Shown here one piece after another: positions 5,931 to 7,621 of a DNA stretch of 7,621 bases. The first letter of the stretch is position 1. Each line of letters opens with the position of its first letter. This DNA is from Bacillota bacterium (lineage in GTDB: Bacteria; Bacillota; Clostridia; Acetivibrionales; DTU013), in contig JAEZLF010000080.1 of NCBI GenBank assembly GCA_023435925.1, positions 1 to 7,621 of the forward strand, in the 5' to 3' direction. The translations under genes were made by a program, and so were the position numbers. The notes beneath the pieces were generated by a model. That model was not told the origin of the DNA, did not search any database, and saw only the letters and a list, made by a program, of their open reading frames with translations.

Positions 5931-7496
5931 ATGTTTGAGAAAAAGGTTCTGGGTCTGGATATCGGGTCAAGATACATCAAAATGGCACTGGTAAAGCAGG
6001 GGAAGAAACCTGTTGTGCTTAAAACCATTCTCGCGGCAACACCTGAAAACTGTGTGTCAGACGGTGAATTACGCAGTATTGAGACAACGGCGGCCAGAAT
6101 AAAAGCTATTTTAAAAGAGAACAAAATTACTCCGTCAGAGCTTTGTATTTCCATCAACTCCATCAATGCAGTTGTGAGGGAAATGAAGCTGCCGGCATTG
6201 AAAAGCAGTGAAATAGCACCGGCTGTGGAGTTCGAGCTTGCGCAATCCTTCCCGGGCATCCTTCAGACCCATACCATCAGCAGTAAGGTATACTCGGGGC
6301 CAAATCAGCCGGTGGAAGGCATTTCGGCCTTCTGTCCCAATAAAATACTGGATGGTTATGTCGAACTGGCCAAACAGATCGGCATCCCGCTGAAATCCCT
6401 TGATATCAATGCAAATGCTCTTGCAAAAGCATATAGCAGGTTTGTTCCACAGCAAAATGAAACGGAAACCTTGATGATTGTTGATATCGGATATACCACT
6501 TCGCAGGTCAATCTGGTCAATTCCGGAAAGCTGGTACTCAGCAGACAGATTGCCAGTGGATTGATTGGGTTGGACAATATGGTGGCCAACCGGGTCGGCA
6601 TAACGCTGGAACAGGCTGAGAGAGCGAGGCTGAATCAGAAATATGAGGTGTATAACCTGGGGAAGGAAGATATTGAAGGCTTCACACAAATTGCTTTTTC
6701 CATGGTAGTGGAACAGATCAGGCAAACGGTCGATTATTACCGGTATAACCAGACAAAAGCGAATGTGTCTGGAATACTTCTGACAGGCGGCGGAAGCCTT
6801 TATACGGGAATGGTTGATTATTTGAAGGCGACCTTCAATTTGCCTGTGAGTGTTGCAGATCCGTTAATAAAGGACACCACTAATGCGAAATTTATTTCTA
6901 CACTGTTATCCGCCGTAGGTGCGGCAATGTCGGAGAAGGACGGCGTCACTGATATTAACCTGATCCCCCGGCTGAGAGAAATAAAAGCAGCAACCGGAAA
7001 AACTGTCAAAATGACCACTGGTGTTGCCATTGTGGCGGCTATTGCAGTTCTCGGTGTTGCAGCTTATACCTATATGAATATGACAGCCAGCTATTATGAA
7101 GCGGAAGAGGCCATGTATCAAAACGAAATCAAAAAATATTCCAGCATCAACGATACCAAAACAAAGCTTAAGGCCCGTCAGGACAAGCTGACCAATCTGA
7201 CAGCGGCGCTGGAACAGTATGACAATCAACTAGTGTTCAATACAGCTCTTTTTAACAGTATCGGTGAAGTCATGCCAAATGCCGTGTTCTCCGTGAATTA
7301 TAGCTTTATGAACGAGAACAGTATCAGTATCAGCGGCATTTCTCAGGATCGGGTCAGCATTGCAGATTTCATATACAGCCTTAAACAGCTGGCAGGCGTA
7401 GACAGCGCCGTTATTAGCAGTGTCAGTACCAGAAACGGTGAGGATGGGAATCCCATTGACTACAATTTTGCGCTTGAAATTAAATTGAAAAGGTAG
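5931..7496 (+). CDS. pilM: PilM-PilN fusion, type IV pilus inner-membrane alignment protein
   Basis: A single 521-residue chain joins the two alignment subunits. Residues 1 to about 335 are the cytoplasmic actin-like PilM: phosphate-1 loop GLDIGSRYIKM (8-18), phosphate-2 VDIGYTTSQ (184-192) and adenosine motif LLTGGGSLYTG (283-293). Residues 342-347, INLIPR, match the N-terminal PilN peptide that docks into PilM in two-gene systems. A membrane helix follows (about 361-383), then a probable coiled coil (about 389-431) and a small extracytoplasmic ferredoxin-like domain (about 433-521), as in PilN. There is no stop or frameshift at the junction, so the fusion is real in this read. The layout resembles GspL of type II secretion and the fused pilMN reported in Clostridioides difficile. 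PilO follows 9 nt later. Confidence 0.9.
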   Translation: MFEKKVLGLDIGSRYIKMALVKQGKKPVVLKTILAATPENCVSDGELRSIETTAARIKAILKENKITPSELCISINSINAVVREMKLPALKSSEIAPAVEFELAQSFPGILQTHTISSKVYSGPNQPVEGISAFCPNKILDGYVELAKQIGIPLKSLDINANALAKAYSRFVPQQNETETLMIVDIGYTTSQVNLVNSGKLVLSRQIASGLIGLDNMVANRVGITLEQAERARLNQKYEVYNLGKEDIEGFTQIAFSMVVEQIRQTVDYYRYNQTKANVSGILLTGGGSLYTGMVDYLKATFNLPVSVADPLIKDTTNAKFISTLLSAVGAAMSEKDGVTDINLIPRLREIKAATGKTVKMTTGVAIVAAIAVLGVAAYTYMNMTASYYEAEEAMYQNEIKKYSSINDTKTKLKARQDKLTNLTAALEQYDNQLVFNTALFNSIGEVMPNAVFSVNYSFMNENSISISGISQDRVSIADFIYSLKQLAGVDSAVISSVSTRNGEDGNPIDYNFALEIKLKR

Positions 7497-7505
7497 GTAT
7501 TTGTG

Positions 7506-7621
7506 ATGAAAACCGGGTTAAGAAATTTTAAGCCGAAAGGCGGATTAACAAAAAGAGAATTTGCATTGGTAGCTCTTTTACTGGTTGTATTCGAAGGATA
7601 CCTGCTTTTTACCTATGTCCT
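7506..7621 (+). CDS. pilO: PilO-like inner-membrane protein, 5' end only
   Basis: Only 38 codons lie in the window; the frame is open at the right edge. The protein starts with a basic cytoplasmic tail (KTGLRNFKPKGG.TKRE) and goes straight into a hydrophobic helix (about residues 19-38, FALVALLLVVFEGYLLFTYV). This is the N-terminal topology of PilO, which pairs with PilN through coiled coils and ferredoxin-like domains. AGG at 7495-7497, overlapping the pilM-pilN stop codon, is 8 nt before the ATG, so the two are probably translated together. The call rests mainly on position after PilN and on topology; the diagnostic C-terminal domain is outside the window. Confidence 0.65.
   Translation, partial: MKTGLRNFKPKGGLTKREFALVALLLVVFEGYLLFTYV

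Noticed and set aside
5571..6259. Minus-strand open frames rich in Leu, Ser, Phe, Tyr and Cys (about 98, 215 and 76 codons) that look like membrane proteins
   Set aside because: They are the reverse reading of the A-rich 9-nt repeat, which has few stop codons in any minus frame, extended antisense into the prepilin and pilM genes. Their repeated L-S-F or Y-L-C pattern is just the repeat unit translated, and no ribosome binding site was apparent.

Overview
The window carries most of one type IV pilus (T4P) assembly operon, all on the + strand, running off the right edge. Gene order is pilB (extension ATPase), pilT (retraction ATPase), pilC (platform protein), a major-pilin-like prepilin, a short GspG-like prepilin, a PilW/GspJ-like minor prepilin, a single-chain PilM-PilN fusion, and the start of a PilO-like gene. 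No prepilin peptidase, secretin, PilP, RNA gene, mobile element or CRISPR array is visible.

The organism is most likely an anaerobic Firmicute of class Clostridia. This is inferred from purine-rich AGGAGG-like ribosome binding sites, mid-40s % G+C by eye, cysteine-free prepilins and clostridial-type gene content including the PilM-PilN fusion. The species cannot be named from the sequence.

Layout: 1-162 is an AT-rich leader with a perfect extended -10 (TGcTATAAT) at its extreme left. 163-4115 holds three tightly packed motor/platform genes (pilB and pilT overlap by 14 nt; pilT and pilC are 4 nt apart). 4156-5675 holds three prepilin genes. The major pilin gene is separated from the next gene by two tandem long hairpins (4622-4697). 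5676-5930 is a non-genic gap with a hairpin followed by a degenerate A-rich 9-nt tandem repeat. 5931-7496 is pilM-pilN and 7506 onward is pilO.

How they work together: PilB powers pilin polymerisation through PilC, and PilT powers disassembly, so these pili are probably retractile. PilM-PilN and PilO form the inner alignment complex linking motor to machine. The two minor prepilins probably prime or cap the fibre. PilB begins with a complete two-motif MshEN domain, the known c-di-GMP receptor, so extension is probably controlled post-translationally by c-di-GMP.

The most unusual items are the 9-nt repeat array before pilM, with its Asp-codon periodicity; the tandem hairpins after the major pilin gene; and the composition shift within that pilin gene. 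I did not find a wholly new system: this is a recognisable T4P locus with unusual non-coding elements.
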